This document shows positions 1-11,831 of a stretch of DNA of 64,000 nucleotides, piece after piece. The DNA comes from Panagrolaimus kolymaensis (lineage: Eukaryota > Nematoda > Chromadorea > Rhabditida > Panagrolaimidae). The first letter of the stretch is position 1; each line of letters opens with the position of its first letter. Below the pieces are notes generated by a model. It was given only the letters and a program-made list of their open reading frames with translations. It did no database searches and was not told the DNA's origin. The translations under genes were made by a program, and so were the position numbers. The DNA lies in the NCBI GenBank assembly GCA_028622995.1, contig JAJQJQ010000012.1, positions 2,418,001-2,482,000 of the forward strand. The letters are read 5' to 3'.

Positions 1-395
1 TGTAAATGTATCCCATATTTGTCAATTTCATCATTTCCCATAATGCATCGTCGAGATATCCAAATATTTTCGCTTGTTGAGTTGTTGTTTCAAAGGTTGT
101 ATCATTTGAGATGTTGATGATATTAATTGATGCACCACCACTTTTGAATGTTTGAGTTACATCAGGCTTGGTTGATTCAGTGAGAAATTTCAAAGTAGGA
201 TGAAGTGCACTAAAATATTTTGAATCATTACGATAAAAAAGGAGGAAAGAAAGAAACATACTGATCAAGAAAATTATTCCACCATTTATCAAGAGTGTTG
301 TTGTTAGTTGGAGTAATACTGGTTTGAGCTTCAATAGGTGCACCAGAAGTTAAAGCAATAAGTGCAATCAAAATCAGTAAAATGTATCGATTCAT
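1..395 (-). CDS. Secreted protein of unknown function (5' part, runs off the window)
   Basis: Two exons are visible: 395-262 and 208-1, joined by an intron with GT at 261-260 and a TTTTAG acceptor ending at 209; the phase agrees (CA|T). The first residues (MNRYILLILIALIALTSG) form a clear signal peptide, so the product is probably secreted or lumenal. The mature part begins with a Thr/Asn-rich stretch and contains a WWNNFLDQ segment, and further on FGYLDDALWEMMKL. The frame is still open at base 1, so the C-terminus is missing. I do not recognise a family. Start chosen because it is the only ATG giving a signal peptide and no upstream in-frame coding is seen. Confidence 0.7.
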
Positions 396-797
396 CAGGA
401 AAATGATGAAAACGACTTTTCAATCAGTGAAAATGAAATGGAATGAAAGCAATCGAATATTGTTGGAATTATGAAGACATAGAACCTTCATTCTTTATTC
501 TCTAATTTGCATTATTTCTTGGGAAAATGGTTGTTAATTATTCCTTTGAATTGTTGGAACGTCTGGAAAAGGTAAACATTTATCAAATACATTTCTAAGG
601 TGTTTGATTGATACACATTGGTCTGTCGAAATTACTGTATTCAAAGACGGGATAGATCAAAATTGTGGCAATCTTAAAAAGCTCAAATGAAAAATGTTAG
701 AGTTGGCCATAATGATATCCACATTTTTGATTCTTTTTTTAAATAGTATGTCCGACAAAAAGCATTTTTTTGTTTACTTATTTACTTTTGTGTTTGA
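396..797. other. Intergenic, no gene seen
   Basis: AT-rich sequence upstream of the secreted-protein gene; it probably holds that gene's promoter. No open frame with coding character on either strand. Confidence 0.6.
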
Positions 798-805
798 GCC
801 CACAC

Positions 806-1688
806 CAGTGTTGTCGATTAATCGAAATCCTTCGATTATCGATTTCGATTAATCGAAATTAATCGAAAGTTTTCGGTTATCGATTATCGATCGATTAATC
901 GAAAATCGAAAGTCTCGATTATCGATTTTCGATTAATCGGCAAATTAATCGATTCGATTAATCGAATTTTTTTAGTTATTAAAAACCATATTTTTTTATT
1001 ACAAAATTTAATAAGGTGATAAAAATTTCGACTTTAAATTCGAATTCAAAACATAAAAACACATTTAAAATATTTTTTTAGTCTAAAATAATAGATTTGA
1101 AAATTTCTTTTATGAGTACATTAATGTTTTGTCGAATCATCAAAAGCCTGGAATACATAATTTTGCGTAAAAAAAGAGGCTATAATTGTTTACACATTTT
1201 ATAAAAATATGGATTACACCACTTTTAAGTTAGTTTATGAGAGTATCCAGACTTTCATGAGTAATTTGTAAAGATTATAAAACCACAAGAATGTTTTCTC
1301 AAATTTTGGAACCATAAGTAGGAAACTAATGAAAAAATATTTTTGAGAATTCAGAAATAAGGAAAAAATAGCTTATAAAAGTTTAAATAGGTAAAAAATA
1401 CACAAAAAAACAGAATTGGAAAAAATTTTCAGGCAAAAAATAGCCAAATTAGGGCTTATTTTGAGGTAAAAAACGTAAATTTTGTCATTCGATTAATCGA
1501 TAATCGGATGCTTCGATTATCGATTTCGATTAATCGAAATTAATCGAAATTTTTCGATTATCGATTATCGATCGATTAATCGAAAATCGAAAGTCTCGAT
1601 TAATCGAATCGATTAATCGAAAATAATCGAATTTCGATCGGTTATTTTTCGATTAATCGTTCGATTAATCGAATAATCGACAACACTG
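806..1688. mobile_element. Non-autonomous hAT-type DNA transposon (MITE), 883 bp
   Basis: Both ends carry the same terminal inverted repeat: CAGTGTTGTCGATTA at 806-820 and its reverse complement ending at 1688. The element is flanked by an exact 8-bp direct repeat, GCCCACAC, at 798-805 and 1689-1696. An 8-bp target duplication and a CAGNG-type terminus are the hallmarks of the hAT superfamily (established knowledge). The terminal ~150-200 bp on each side are built of tandem, self-palindromic CGATTAATCG-like units in many orientations. The centre is AT-rich and has no transposase frame, so movement would need a transposase supplied elsewhere. Confidence 0.85.
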
Positions 1689-1696
1689 GCCCACAC

Positions 1697-2336
1697 GTAC
1701 GAGTGTGAGAATGACTAGAATGTGTGATGGTATTTTTGCCTTCATCAATGTAAAATAAATAATGCTTTTTCTTTTATTATTTTTTAACATCAAAATATGT
1801 TTTTCTTTAATTTGTAAAATTTGTTGGTTTAGAATATTTCTAGGAATTAATACTTTTTTCTTACAAACGTTTTATTTTCGGTTCTCTAAAAATAGCTGTT
1901 ACGATATTTTATATTTTGCCATTTTACTTCCGTAAATTACGCAAGAGATCTTAATTAGTGGCCACTTATTTTTTCATTATCGTTATCATTTTCAAAAAAT
2001 GATTGGATGATGAAGTTATGAAAATAGTTATTAGGTATGCGTGAAAAAAATGATTCACTCTGTAAACACATTTTTGTTGTCTCAAAACTTAGCTTGACTC
2101 CAAAATAAGCTTGACAACAGCAAAAAAAAAATAAAGAGGATGACGTCGCATACAAAAGCAACCAAAAATTATTACGTCAAATTTTTTATCTTTGTTTCTG
2201 CTCCATAATATTTTTTAAGCATTGATAAAAGCAACATAATTTTTTTTATTTCTTTGAAGGTTATTGAATAATCAATTTTTGAGGTTATTGTCTCTCAAGA
2301 AGCAGCACAATCAATTTATTGATTATTATTATTATT
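1697..2336. other. Intergenic; upstream region of the arrestin gene
   Basis: AT-rich with several T and A runs. No coding frame is convincing. It probably contains the promoter and 5' UTR of the arrestin gene starting at 2337. Confidence 0.5.
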
Positions 2337-3825
2337 ATGGCTTCAAACACCGTTACTATTTCATTGGATAATCAATCAGGAATTTATGCTCCTGGTTCAG
2401 TGGTAACAGGAAGTTTAATTCTTGTACTTTCTAAAGCTAAAAAATCTCGTTATATTACTCTTCATGCTTATGGTCATGCTAAAACATCCTTCACTAAAAC
2501 TCATTATGATGGAAAAGAAAATAAACACATTCGATATGGATGTAAAAAAACATATTTAGATCATAGTGTAGTTCTATGGAAACCATCAAATGGAAATGAT
2601 AAAGAAGAACTTCAAACTGGAAGACATGTATATAATTTTTCTTTTGGAATTCCATGGCAAGCTCTTCCTAATTTTGAAGGCCGTTATGGCCATATTCGAT
2701 ATAACATTGAAGCCGAAGTTCATCTTTCATGGCAAATGAATTTAAAAGCCGAGCGACGATTTATTGTTATGTCAATTATGGATGCTTCAGTTTCAAATCA
2801 ACCCATGAAAGGTTTTATTTCGCAAACTGGGACATTTTCAGCAACAAAAATTGTTAAAGGAGAGGTATGTATCTTTAACTCATTGAAAATTTTCAATTTT
2901 ATTCAACCGCAAAACCCTACCATCGTTGCAAACTTTACAAACTCACATGGCTTTAGTTAACAACATTTTAAATTAATTGCTTTTTTAGATTACGTTACCC
3001 AAGAAAGTTTACGCATGTGGTGAAGAAATTCCTATTACTGTAATTATTGATAATCATTCGGGCGCTATGATTGAATCCATTGAAACTGGAATTCAAACAG
3101 AAGCTTGCTATTTCGGAGAAGCGAGCTTTTCATTTTGCTCCAAACAAAAATCAGAACATGAATGTTTCATGTCTTTTATAAAAAATGAATCCGTTCAAGT
3201 AAGTTTTTAAATTAAGTTCTCCGATGATTTCAATCACTTGATTTTTAGATTCCCGATGGCGGGCATGAAGTTTATTGTCGAACTTTTACTATTTCAAAGC
3301 CACTCCCAACAATTACCGATTGTCCAATAATGGTTGTAAAACATTTCGTTTATGTGAGTTTTCTTAACCTTGATTTTAGCAACCTTTATATGAAATAGAT
3401 TTTAGGTAAAAATTCATAAAAAAGGCTTATTCTCATCTGCTGTAATGCAAACTGTTCCAATTATAATTACCACTGCTCGATTGGAACCTATTCCTCTTTC
3501 CAAAATGGGATTGGTTATTCCCACGGCGCCCCAGTATGCGGAAGAAAATGCCATCGTTAATTCTGTTTTGGGAATGAATTTGAACTCCACGCCATCAGAT
3601 ATTCGAAGTTCATCACGTGATCTTCGAAGTAATAACAACTTCGCAAACAGTCTTTATCCATCATCATCAGATTTTCGGCCGAGTTCAGTGCCAAATGATT
3701 TTGCATTGCTTGAAACATTAGGAGCTCCACCAGCTTATTCTGAAATTGATGACACATCTGCTGCTTTTCATGAAGCATCGGCTCCTCCACCAGAATATGA
3801 AACAACATTTTTGCAAAAGTTTTGA
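2337..3825 (+). CDS. Alpha-arrestin (arrestin domain-containing protein) with PPxY motifs
   Basis: Four exons in phase: 2337-2864, 2989-3198, 3249-3353 and 3406-3825, giving 420 aa, a usual length for alpha-arrestins. The arrestin N-domain lies at about residues 1-175 (LDNQSGIYAPGSVVTGSL near the start; later YNIEAEVHLSW) and the C-domain at about 176-330 (YACGEEIPITVIIDN). The disordered tail has two PPxY motifs, APPAYSE and PPPEYE, near the C-terminus. In this family PPxY binds WW domains of NEDD4-type ubiquitin ligases, so the protein is inferred to be a cytosolic adaptor for ubiquitination and endocytosis of membrane proteins. An in-frame TTG 18 bp upstream is not a plausible start; the ATG at 2337 is used. 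It converges on the RRP12-like gene. Confidence 0.93.
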
Positions 3826-3930
3826 GATTTGTATTAAAAACCATAATTTCCTTCCTAGTAATTTATATTATCCGTACGTTGGAATAAGAAATCAAAAGGC
3901 TCACTGCTAACCCAAAAGCAAAAACAAAGA

Positions 3931-4908
3931 TTAAGAAACACACATAAATTTTATTATAAAAACAAAAACTAGACATTTAAACCATGAACAAAATAATAAA
4001 GAATAAATGTAATAAAATATTGAGATCATGTAGTCGACTTCTTGGACTTTTTTACCTTTAATACCTTTAGCGTTTTTCTTTTTGAGAATTGATTTAAGAT
4101 CATTTTTGCGTTCTTTGTTTCTCAATGGAACATAAGCATACGGTTCAAACTTGTCACTTTTCTTCTTTTCGTCACTTCTTTTGAACTTCTTTCCACTTGT
4201 ACCAGTAGCATTACTAACAATTGACATAGCTTGAGAATGAGCCGTTGAGCGATGAATACCACGTCCACCAGGTTTATAAGTGCTTGAAACCACGCTAAAA
4301 TTATCCTCTTGCTGTTCCTTAACAACTTCACGATTCTTTTGAACATCATCGTTGTCTTCAAACATTTCAGAATTATAGCGCTTTCTCTTTTTATCAATAT
4401 TGACAATAACAATTCGACCATCCTTTGCCATTTTGAATGGGTTATCCTTCTTAGGAGTTTTGACTTTCTTTTCTGATGTCTGAGGGGTTTCTTTCATACT
4501 TAACTTTTGAATGATAGCATCGTGATCAAGTAAATCAATAATTTCATCTTCCTCTTCATTCAAGAACACAGACACGTTATCACGAGATTTCTTAGATCGC
4601 TTTCTTTCTCCTTCGACAGCTTCATCATCAGTATCTTCAAGAATATCAAAAATGGTATTAGCAGTACTGAATGTTGATCGAACGTCATCATCCATAGATT
4701 CATCGTCATCTTCTGCTGCTACAGGATCTTTAGATACTTCATTTTCAATTCTATCATCTACAGCAACCATAGGTTCAAGTTGAGCAAGTCGTTGAGCTTT
4801 AGCAACATCACGAAATTTAGTGAGTTTAGCATTTTGCGAAGATGATTGACCACGTCCAATAGTGTAAGTTCCCTTTCGATTAACACGAACACGATATCTT
4901 TTGCCCAT
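3931..4908 (-). CDS. RRP12-like protein lacking the HEAT-repeat core
   Basis: Intronless frame of 325 codons. The first ~45 residues (MGKRYRVR..., GRGQSSSQNAKLTKFRDVAKAQR) resemble the RRP12 N-terminus. The rest resembles only its C-terminal tail: an acidic stretch, LNEEEDEIIDLLD, FKMAKDGRIVI, then YKPGGRGIHR and PYAYVPLRNKERKN. RRP12 is a ~1200-residue nucleolar/export factor for both ribosomal subunits; its central HEAT-repeat region (about 900 residues) is absent here. The final ~35 residues are hydrophobic and unlike the family; losing one A from the A6 run near 4045 would instead give a basic tail ending SKKSTT. A TTTTAG acceptor ends 11 bases before the ATG (AG at 4920-4919), suggesting trans-splicing or a 5' UTR intron. 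Orthology is inferred from motifs. Confidence 0.75.
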   Translation of the reverse strand: MGKRYRVRVNRKGTYTIGRGQSSSQNAKLTKFRDVAKAQRLAQLEPMVAVDDRIENEVSKDPVAAEDDDESMDDDVRSTFSTANTIFDILEDTDDEAVEGERKRSKKSRDNVSVFLNEEEDEIIDLLDHDAIIQKLSMKETPQTSEKKVKTPKKDNPFKMAKDGRIVIVNIDKKRKRYNSEMFEDNDDVQKNREVVKEQQEDNFSVVSSTYKPGGRGIHRSTAHSQAMSIVSNATGTSGKKFKRSDEKKKSDKFEPYAYVPLRNKERKNDLKSILKKKNAKGIKGKKVQEVDYMISIFYYIYSLLFCSWFKCLVFVFIIKFMCVS

Positions 4909-5456
4909 GTTTTAGCACCTAAAATATTGAGATAAAATAAAAGCATATAATGGTGAGAGAAAACGCGTAAACGAAAAGATGTAACAAAGCTTAAAATTTT
5001 ATGAAATACTTTGTTTAAAAAAATTCAAAATGAGTTTACTCTGCTTCAAGCTTTACTCCTGTAATGAAATAAGAAAAAGATATTTGGCGTAAATGCTGCG
5101 CACCATAATTTCCAAACAAGTGTCTCGAAGCCATGGTTGAAGCGGCGGTGAATTTGAAACCAAATCTAAAGTTCAATCTTGCTTCTCTCCGTCTTCTTTT
5201 TTATTCGATTTTCTTCTTCTTCCTTTTCAGAAGAACTAAAATCCACATGGATGTAGTTGCTGATGTGGTGTCACGTTTGATGATCTTATGGCCCTGGAAA
5301 GAAGATATCACTTCTAGTTTCTTTTATTAAATTTGTAAAAATTATTCATAGAATTTTTATTACACAAGTTTTTTATTTGTATCAAAAAAATAATATTATG
5401 CAATCAATTATAAATTATTTAATAAAAACTAACAAATTCATTAGTCATCCTTTTTT
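4909..5456. other. Intergenic; 5' side of RRP12-like gene and 3' side of kinase gene
   Basis: No convincing gene. A candidate splice-leader or intron acceptor (minus-strand AATATTTTAG, ending at 4919) sits just before the RRP12-like ATG. An open frame at 5133-5330 (+) lacks coding character. Confidence 0.5.
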
Positions 5457-8400
5457 TTACACAAATTTTTGAAAGAAAGCATTTTTTCTTTCGTTATTGA
5501 TTCCTTTTTTAGGAAGTTCACCAAGATTAAAAGTTGATGCTTTTCTTATTGATGAATTTATTGAATCTGTATTATCGGTATTGTTATTTCTTAATCTTGG
5601 ACGCCCATTTCTAATTTCAACTCCTGGATCTATGTCATTGAGAGATGCATAAGATTCGGATCTCACCGAAGTGAATCTCGGTCTTATTTGTTCAACACCC
5701 GCAGAATATGGTGGCCCACCAGGAGCGAGTGGAGGTATGTGAATTTTCAATGTTAATCCATTATCATCGTCGTCATCATCATCAACAGCATTTGAATTTT
5801 TATCTATTCCACTATTGCTTTTAAATAAATTTAAAAATTTATTTGATTCTGATGCTAGCTTTTGTCGAACGGTTCTAAAATAAAAAATGTTGCTTGTACA
5901 TAATTGAAAAATTAATGTCTTACTTTTTAGGTATGGGTGGCTCAGCTGCGGGATTAATATTTTGAGCTAATTTTTGTGTTATATCATTTGTATTTGGCAT
6001 AGTTTCAGACCTTAATAATGGTAAATAACCGTAACCCTCCGTGGAACGTTCCAAAAATACAGTAAAAATGGTTAATAATTCTTCAAATGGTGGCCTATAT
6101 CCTGGATTTTCATTCCAACATTTTATCATTATATCATATCTAAAAAAATAATTTAGGTATTTGCATAAGTTGAGAGAAAAAAACGAACGTTTCTTGAGAA
6201 CAAAGTTCAGGCTTTTCTGGTCTATTTCCTGCTTCCAAATGTTCTAACAAATTTTTTGGTTCAACTTTGCTAAATGGAATTTCACCGAAACTGTACCTAA
6301 AATTATTGAGAAAAGATTGAATTTGGTTTTTGCGAAAAAACTAAAGGCTTACATTTCATACAAAACTATTCCAAAAGCCCATCTAGAATTTTAAAAATAT
6401 TTTAATATAAAATCAATCTAACTCGTAAACTCACACATCGCTTCGAAGGCTAAACTCATGATTTCTAAGAGATTCAATTGCAAGCCATTTAATTGGTAGC
6501 CGGCCTGAAGCAGAAACTAAAATTTCACTTGATGTTGATGATAAATTTGTGGTTTTATCAGTTGTTTGCACACATAAACCAAAATCACTTATCTATAAAA
6601 TAAAATGATTTTTTACGATAATGTGGTACTTTAGACTATGATCATCAAAAGGTTTGGTTGAACCAATAACTAACCTTTGCATTTTTATCTTGATCAATTA
6701 AAATATTTCTTGCGGCTAAATCTCGATGAATAATATTTTTTGATGCTAAGAATTTCTGAAATTTCAAAATGCTAAAAAAATGAAGTTTGACTGGAAACTA
6801 ACTAACCATTCCTTGAGCAATTTGCCATGCAAAAATTAGAAATTCTTTGGTATGATTTTTCTTTTCTTCGAAAGAACTCGACTGAAAAAAATGATGGTTA
6901 GTATTAAGGTACATTTTCTGCGCCAAAATTAATAAATCTTACAATTGAAACTTCCACTTTTCTTCCTTTAACATATTGCAATAAATCTCGATGTAAACAA
7001 AATTCCAACACCAAACACATGGGATGTCCTACTGTAACACAACCTAACATATTTACTATGTTATCATGATAACCAATGATTTTCATCTATAAAGTTATAA
7101 ATTTCAAAATGGCCTTCTTTCATAAACTAAAACAAACCAATTCAATTTCATTCATAAATTCTTTCTAAAAAAGTTTTTCAATTTTTATTTAACTTTTTTC
7201 AAAAGCAAAGTACACTTACTTTTGCTGCTTCATCCGCATATTTAGGAAGCATTTTAATTGCAACATCAGTGTTTTCCATTTGGGTTAAATTTCGAACTTG
7301 TAAATTTTCATAAAAGCTTTCATAACATGGTGGCTTTCCAATAATTTTCCCACGTAAAACTTGCCCAAATGCTCCTGATCCAAGTTTTTCACTTTTTACT
7401 AATAATTTATCCCACGTTAATTCCCAATAATCTATTTGAATATCAGCTGCTTCTTCATCCCTTTTATGATGGTTCGCTCGGATGCTTTCAAGCTTAGCTT
7501 TCCATGACATTCGTTGCCGATAAAGAAATGAACAAGTGCAAAGAATCGTTAAAGCACCAGCAATGGCACCAAAAATTATAATTATTACAGTTTTTTCACT
7601 AATTTTGTCATCTAAAATTAAAAGTTTTAATAGCTGGCTTATGAATAATTTCGAGGCTATCTACTTACCTGGTATTATTGTTCCTAAAGTTGTCGACGCG
7701 GTTGTCGATACAGTTTTCGATGCAGTTGTTGTTCCATTCATGGGTATTGTTGTCGTGGTAGTTTTAGGTTCATGTGTTGAGTGAGGGAAAAAAGGTACAA
7801 TATCATCAACTTCTGTCAAGTAAATATGATCAATTGAATTGTTTTTATAAAATCCAAATGCTTCTGAATTATAAATGTAAAAAAAATGATTATAGTGACT
7901 TAAACAATTAATTTTGCAATTAGCCAAATGATAAACTTTTGCAAAGTTCGTAGAAAAATAATCGGTTAATATATTAATTGTTGGATCCCCTGGATGTGGA
8001 ACACCCAAGACATTTTGTTCCATTATTAACTCTATCCGATTTACCATTTCATTATCCTTTGTGTCGTATATATCTAAAAAATTATTTTATTTTAGTGTAA
8101 TTAATGGAAATTAATTTTTTTCAAACCTGCTTTAATTTCTGTTTGATTTACCGTTATTGATTCGATATATTCTCGAAATTCTGTAAAATTGCCAAACCAT
8201 GTTGTGGATTGATTTTTAGAAACATAAATTTTAGCTTTCAACAGTTTTGGAGTATCTTGAAGAGGTTCAATAATATTATCCAAAATTTTTGTTAAATTTT
8301 CTTGGTTTAGATTTGTGGAAAAAGCTAATGCGTAAATAATGTGTTGAGTATTAGAATCTTCGGTCTAGAAAATATTCCTTCAATGTAAAATAAAGTAACA

Positions 8401-9274
8401 TAAATTGACATTACTCACTATTGGTATGGTAGTCGTAGTAGTTGTGGTTGTCGTAGTGGTGGTAGTTAATATGGAACAATTGTTTAATTTTTTTGCTTCA
8501 CATACTTCTCGTGGCTCAGAATTGCATGGTGGTATGCAATCAAGCAAATATTCCACACAATTATAATCAAAAATATTTATTAAAGTAACATTATCAATAT
8601 ATCCGTAATATTTTTCCAAATCTTCGTTAGTTGCATTTCTTCCTAATAGAATTACAGAGAAGTCGATGCAATTATAAGAAATTACATCGTTGAAGTTCTA
8701 TAATTTTTTAATTTTTTGTGCTTAAAAATATAAAAAAATTCTTACCATATGTTTATTATCACTTTCTACATAAACAATTCGATTTGTCAATAACACCACA
8801 GAATTAAAACGACATGCGCAGTCTTTTAAATATTTTAAAAGTGCTCCCACTTTATCCGCATATTCTTTAGAAAAGGCTATATCTGTATCAATTAATTCAG
8901 TGCCATTTGTATATTCTGTTTGAAATTCATCATAATCCATTTCATCAATGAAATCGTTACAATTATTGGTTCCCATACATTCTTGAAGTCCTGTATAATT
9001 GCCCGAAATATCATCAAAAGAAAAATTACCATAAGATGCAAAAATTATTGTTTCTCCAATATTATCTTGAAAACATTTTTCAAGAGTATATTTTAGGAAA
9101 TATTTTACATTATTGTTGAATTGATCTTGGGACGTGAACTCTGGAGACAAATCGAGAATATATAAACGATTACAATGATTTGTATCGGGTGATAAAGAGG
9201 AGTCAACGTTGATAGAAAATTCTTTAGATTTCGAACATTCATACGTTGATAAACATTTTTCTAATTTTTGACTG
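5457..9274 (-). CDS. Receptor tyrosine kinase with VWA-like, Thr-rich ectodomain (5' end unresolved)
   Basis: About a dozen small exons. Ectodomain exons (9274 to about 7670) begin with SQKLEKCLSTYEC, then a VWA-like fold (LYILDLSPEF at about 9160, FASYGNFSF, SVVLLTNR), cysteine-rich and N-glycosylation-rich segments and two Thr-rich stalks (about 8420-8470 and 7680-7770). A transmembrane helix (TVIIIIFGAIAGALTILC) lies at about 7535-7600. The cytoplasmic kinase has all key motifs: GSGAFGQV (~7365), VAIK (~7260), HRDLAARN (~6725), ISDFGL (~6585), PIKWLAIESL (~6485) and CWNENPGYRPPFEE (~6110). The ~140-residue tail is acidic, then basic, with Tyr residues (PPYSAG, SYASLND). Predicted active tyrosine kinase at the cell surface. 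The signal-peptide exon is not found; one candidate upstream exon lies at 9342-9505. Confidence 0.85.
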
Positions 9275-9341
9275 CCTAAAATAATTTTATCGAAATGATA
9301 TCCTTTGAATCAACAAATCCTCAATTCCCCGCCAAATTAAC

Positions 9342-9505
9342 AAAAAATCACGTTCACATTCAAGCATGATGGTGTAACTCCAGCGTGATTCAATGGCTCT
9401 GAATCGCTGGACTTAAATTTTATTAATGCCTTAGATTTTTTTAATGTGAAAAGTTTACCACATGACATTTTTACAGAAATGCAGTAGCTAATGTTTTTCC
9501 CGTTT
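9342..9505 (-). other. Candidate upstream coding exon of the receptor kinase
   Basis: A minus-strand open stretch reads NGKNISYCISVKMSCGK and then SSDSEPLNHAGVTPSC, with ectodomain-like cysteines. Splicing from a GTTAAT donor (GT at 9341-9340) to the acceptor at 9275 would keep phase (T|GC). The donor is weak and no good acceptor or signal peptide is seen further upstream, so this is tentative. Confidence 0.35.
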
Positions 9506-9516
9506 ACAATTTGCAA

Positions 9517-11831
9517 TTCTTATTAATGTTTGAGAAACAACTCAACAAATATTTATCGTTATTTTCTCAAAAACAGGTGAATTTCGCCCAAAAAGCGCTT
9601 CTGTCATTGATAAGCTTTTGGAAGGGGGCAAAAAAAACTAACAAAAAAATCATGCATGTTGGTTGAGCTTGATTGTTGTGATGTTGCTGCTACTACCCCT
9701 AATTTTGTGTTTGCTATCGAATCAAACAATCGATTGAATAATGATGATGATGAACCTACCGAAAAAAAATGAATTTGCAGCTTTGAAATGAAAAAATTGA
9801 AATAAAAATGCAATTATGATTATATTGATGAACCAACAATCTTTTAGCATCCTTTTAAGAAAGTTCAATAAAATATTTTTTTTAAAAGGATGGGATTTTA
9901 GGGTTGAAATAGATTTGAAAAAGAGGTAGAAATAAATTTAAGGCATATAGTTAAATACTTAAATTTGAAAAATAAATCTAAAAAAACATGGAAAATGATT
10001 AATTTTCGATTCATAAAAGGCGCTGTTGATAAAGGTAAAACACGCAAAGTTAAAATGGAAAACAAACATTTCAAAAACAAAAACTTTAATGGAGCTTAAT
10101 ACTTACAATATGAGCTTATCAGGAAGCAAATATTTGTATAAAAAATTAGAGATAATAGCTTCACTATAAAGTGCTTTTCAAAGCTTGTTAAATTTACGAG
10201 TAAAAATTTAAAAAATTTGATAATTTCCACAATCAGAATCTCCGCCATGCTTGATCCATTGACTATGTAAATCTTCGAAACCCGCCTCAAAAAAAATAAA
10301 GAATTCGTTTAAAAGTTTATGTTTTCTTTTAACATCAAAGAGCCATGGTATAAAAAAAATTAAAGCGCTTATACTTCAAAAAAGAAAAACAATCTCCTGT
10401 AAATTACCGTGGGGAAGCGGGTTATGTATGTGATTATCCACTTTTGATAAGAAAACATCAGCAACTTAATGAGCAAAAAAGAAATGCTGAATTTTTTATG
10501 GTAAAAAAATAAAGATTTTAAAATGATCTGAAAATGCGGGAAAAAAACATAAACGTGGAGAGACTGAAAAATCCATAAAAAAATAATCAACGATAGGGCC
10601 AAATATAAGAAGAAAAGAAAGAGAGGCACAGATGATATCAAATAATGAGATGGTGGTACTAATCAATTTTTCCGGATGCTTTTTGTTCAAGGCGGAGTCA
10701 ATCATCAACCTTGCAAGCCATTTTTAAAAAGTTAATTCTTCAGGTATTGTTTGTGTGTTTTGATTTGATTTGTTTGTTTATTCTTGATGTATTACAACTT
10801 TCTATAATTTACTTATAAAAAATGTGTAAAAAAATTTATTGAAAAGAGATACACGACTTTGCTTCTGAAAATGAGGAAAGACTAAAAATGACACAAAACC
10901 TTGTGATTTGCATTTTTTATTACTTTATTTTCGGCTTGGTTTTTTTGCTTTCATTTTTTTTTATTCAGAATAATGAGAAACTGAATTACTGTTATCCATT
11001 ATATTAACGGATCATTGCATAGTTAAAGAGAAGATTGTGTTTCTAGTGAATTTAAAACACGTTATCAGCATAACACTTTAGTTGAAGGTTCTGAAGTTGT
11101 TAATCCAAATTTCAGTTGTTAGCTGTTAAATCTTCTTTTTGATTCATCATTTTGATCCTTGGAAAATTATTTACTACGAAACTTTGAACTTTTTTAAAGA
11201 AAAAATTCATTTCTTTTGTTCACTGGGGCAAAAAAGGAAAATCACCTTGTATTATTTTATATGGGCGAATATAAGCTTTATGCATTGATAATTTGATTGA
11301 ACTAATTTGTTCCTTATAAGGTATGAATTAACTCCAAGCTTTTAGCTTAGGAAATTTATAAATTTTGGAAAGTCTTTGTTTTGAGCAAAGGCAATTTTTT
11401 TTAATCAGCTGATTTTGTTGTTAGATAATTTTAACTGAAGCCTAACATCGTCGTAATTCTGATGATAAATTGAGCTTTTGGTGTATGATTCATTAACCTC
11501 TTTTCTTTTCTTCTTATATTTCCAAATTCAACATCCGTTTGACCGAAGCTGTTTTTTCGGATTTCTTCTTTTATCCCCAGACTATTTTGAAATTTCGTAA
11601 AAAAGAAGACACAAAAATTAAAATTGTTTTTTTGTTGCCGAAAATCTGGTCCTTCACAACGGTTGCCAACTTGTTGAAGTTTAAAAAATGCTGACTTTGA
11701 CCATTGCAATATTTCTTTGAAGCACAAAACCCTTTTGTATTCATTGGTCATCATTCCTTCTCTTTAAAAACAAAAAAGTATACTTTTTCTTTACCGACAA
11801 ATTTCAATGCCGTCCTTTCAAACATTTTTCG
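9517..11831. other. Intergenic, about 2.3 kb, no gene seen
   Basis: Low-complexity AT-rich sequence between divergent genes (kinase on -, VWA protein on +). Open frames here are short, hydrophobic or Lys/Phe-rich by base composition and lack splice-consistent neighbours. It presumably holds both promoters. Confidence 0.5.

Noticed and set aside
806..1688. CRISPR array or satellite from the short repeated GATTAATC units
   Set aside because: No regular repeat-spacer spacing; terminal repeats and an 8-bp duplication show a transposon in a eukaryotic context.
5133..5330. 65-codon frame between RRP12-like and kinase genes
   Set aside because: Composition switches to T-rich low complexity and there is no homologous motif.
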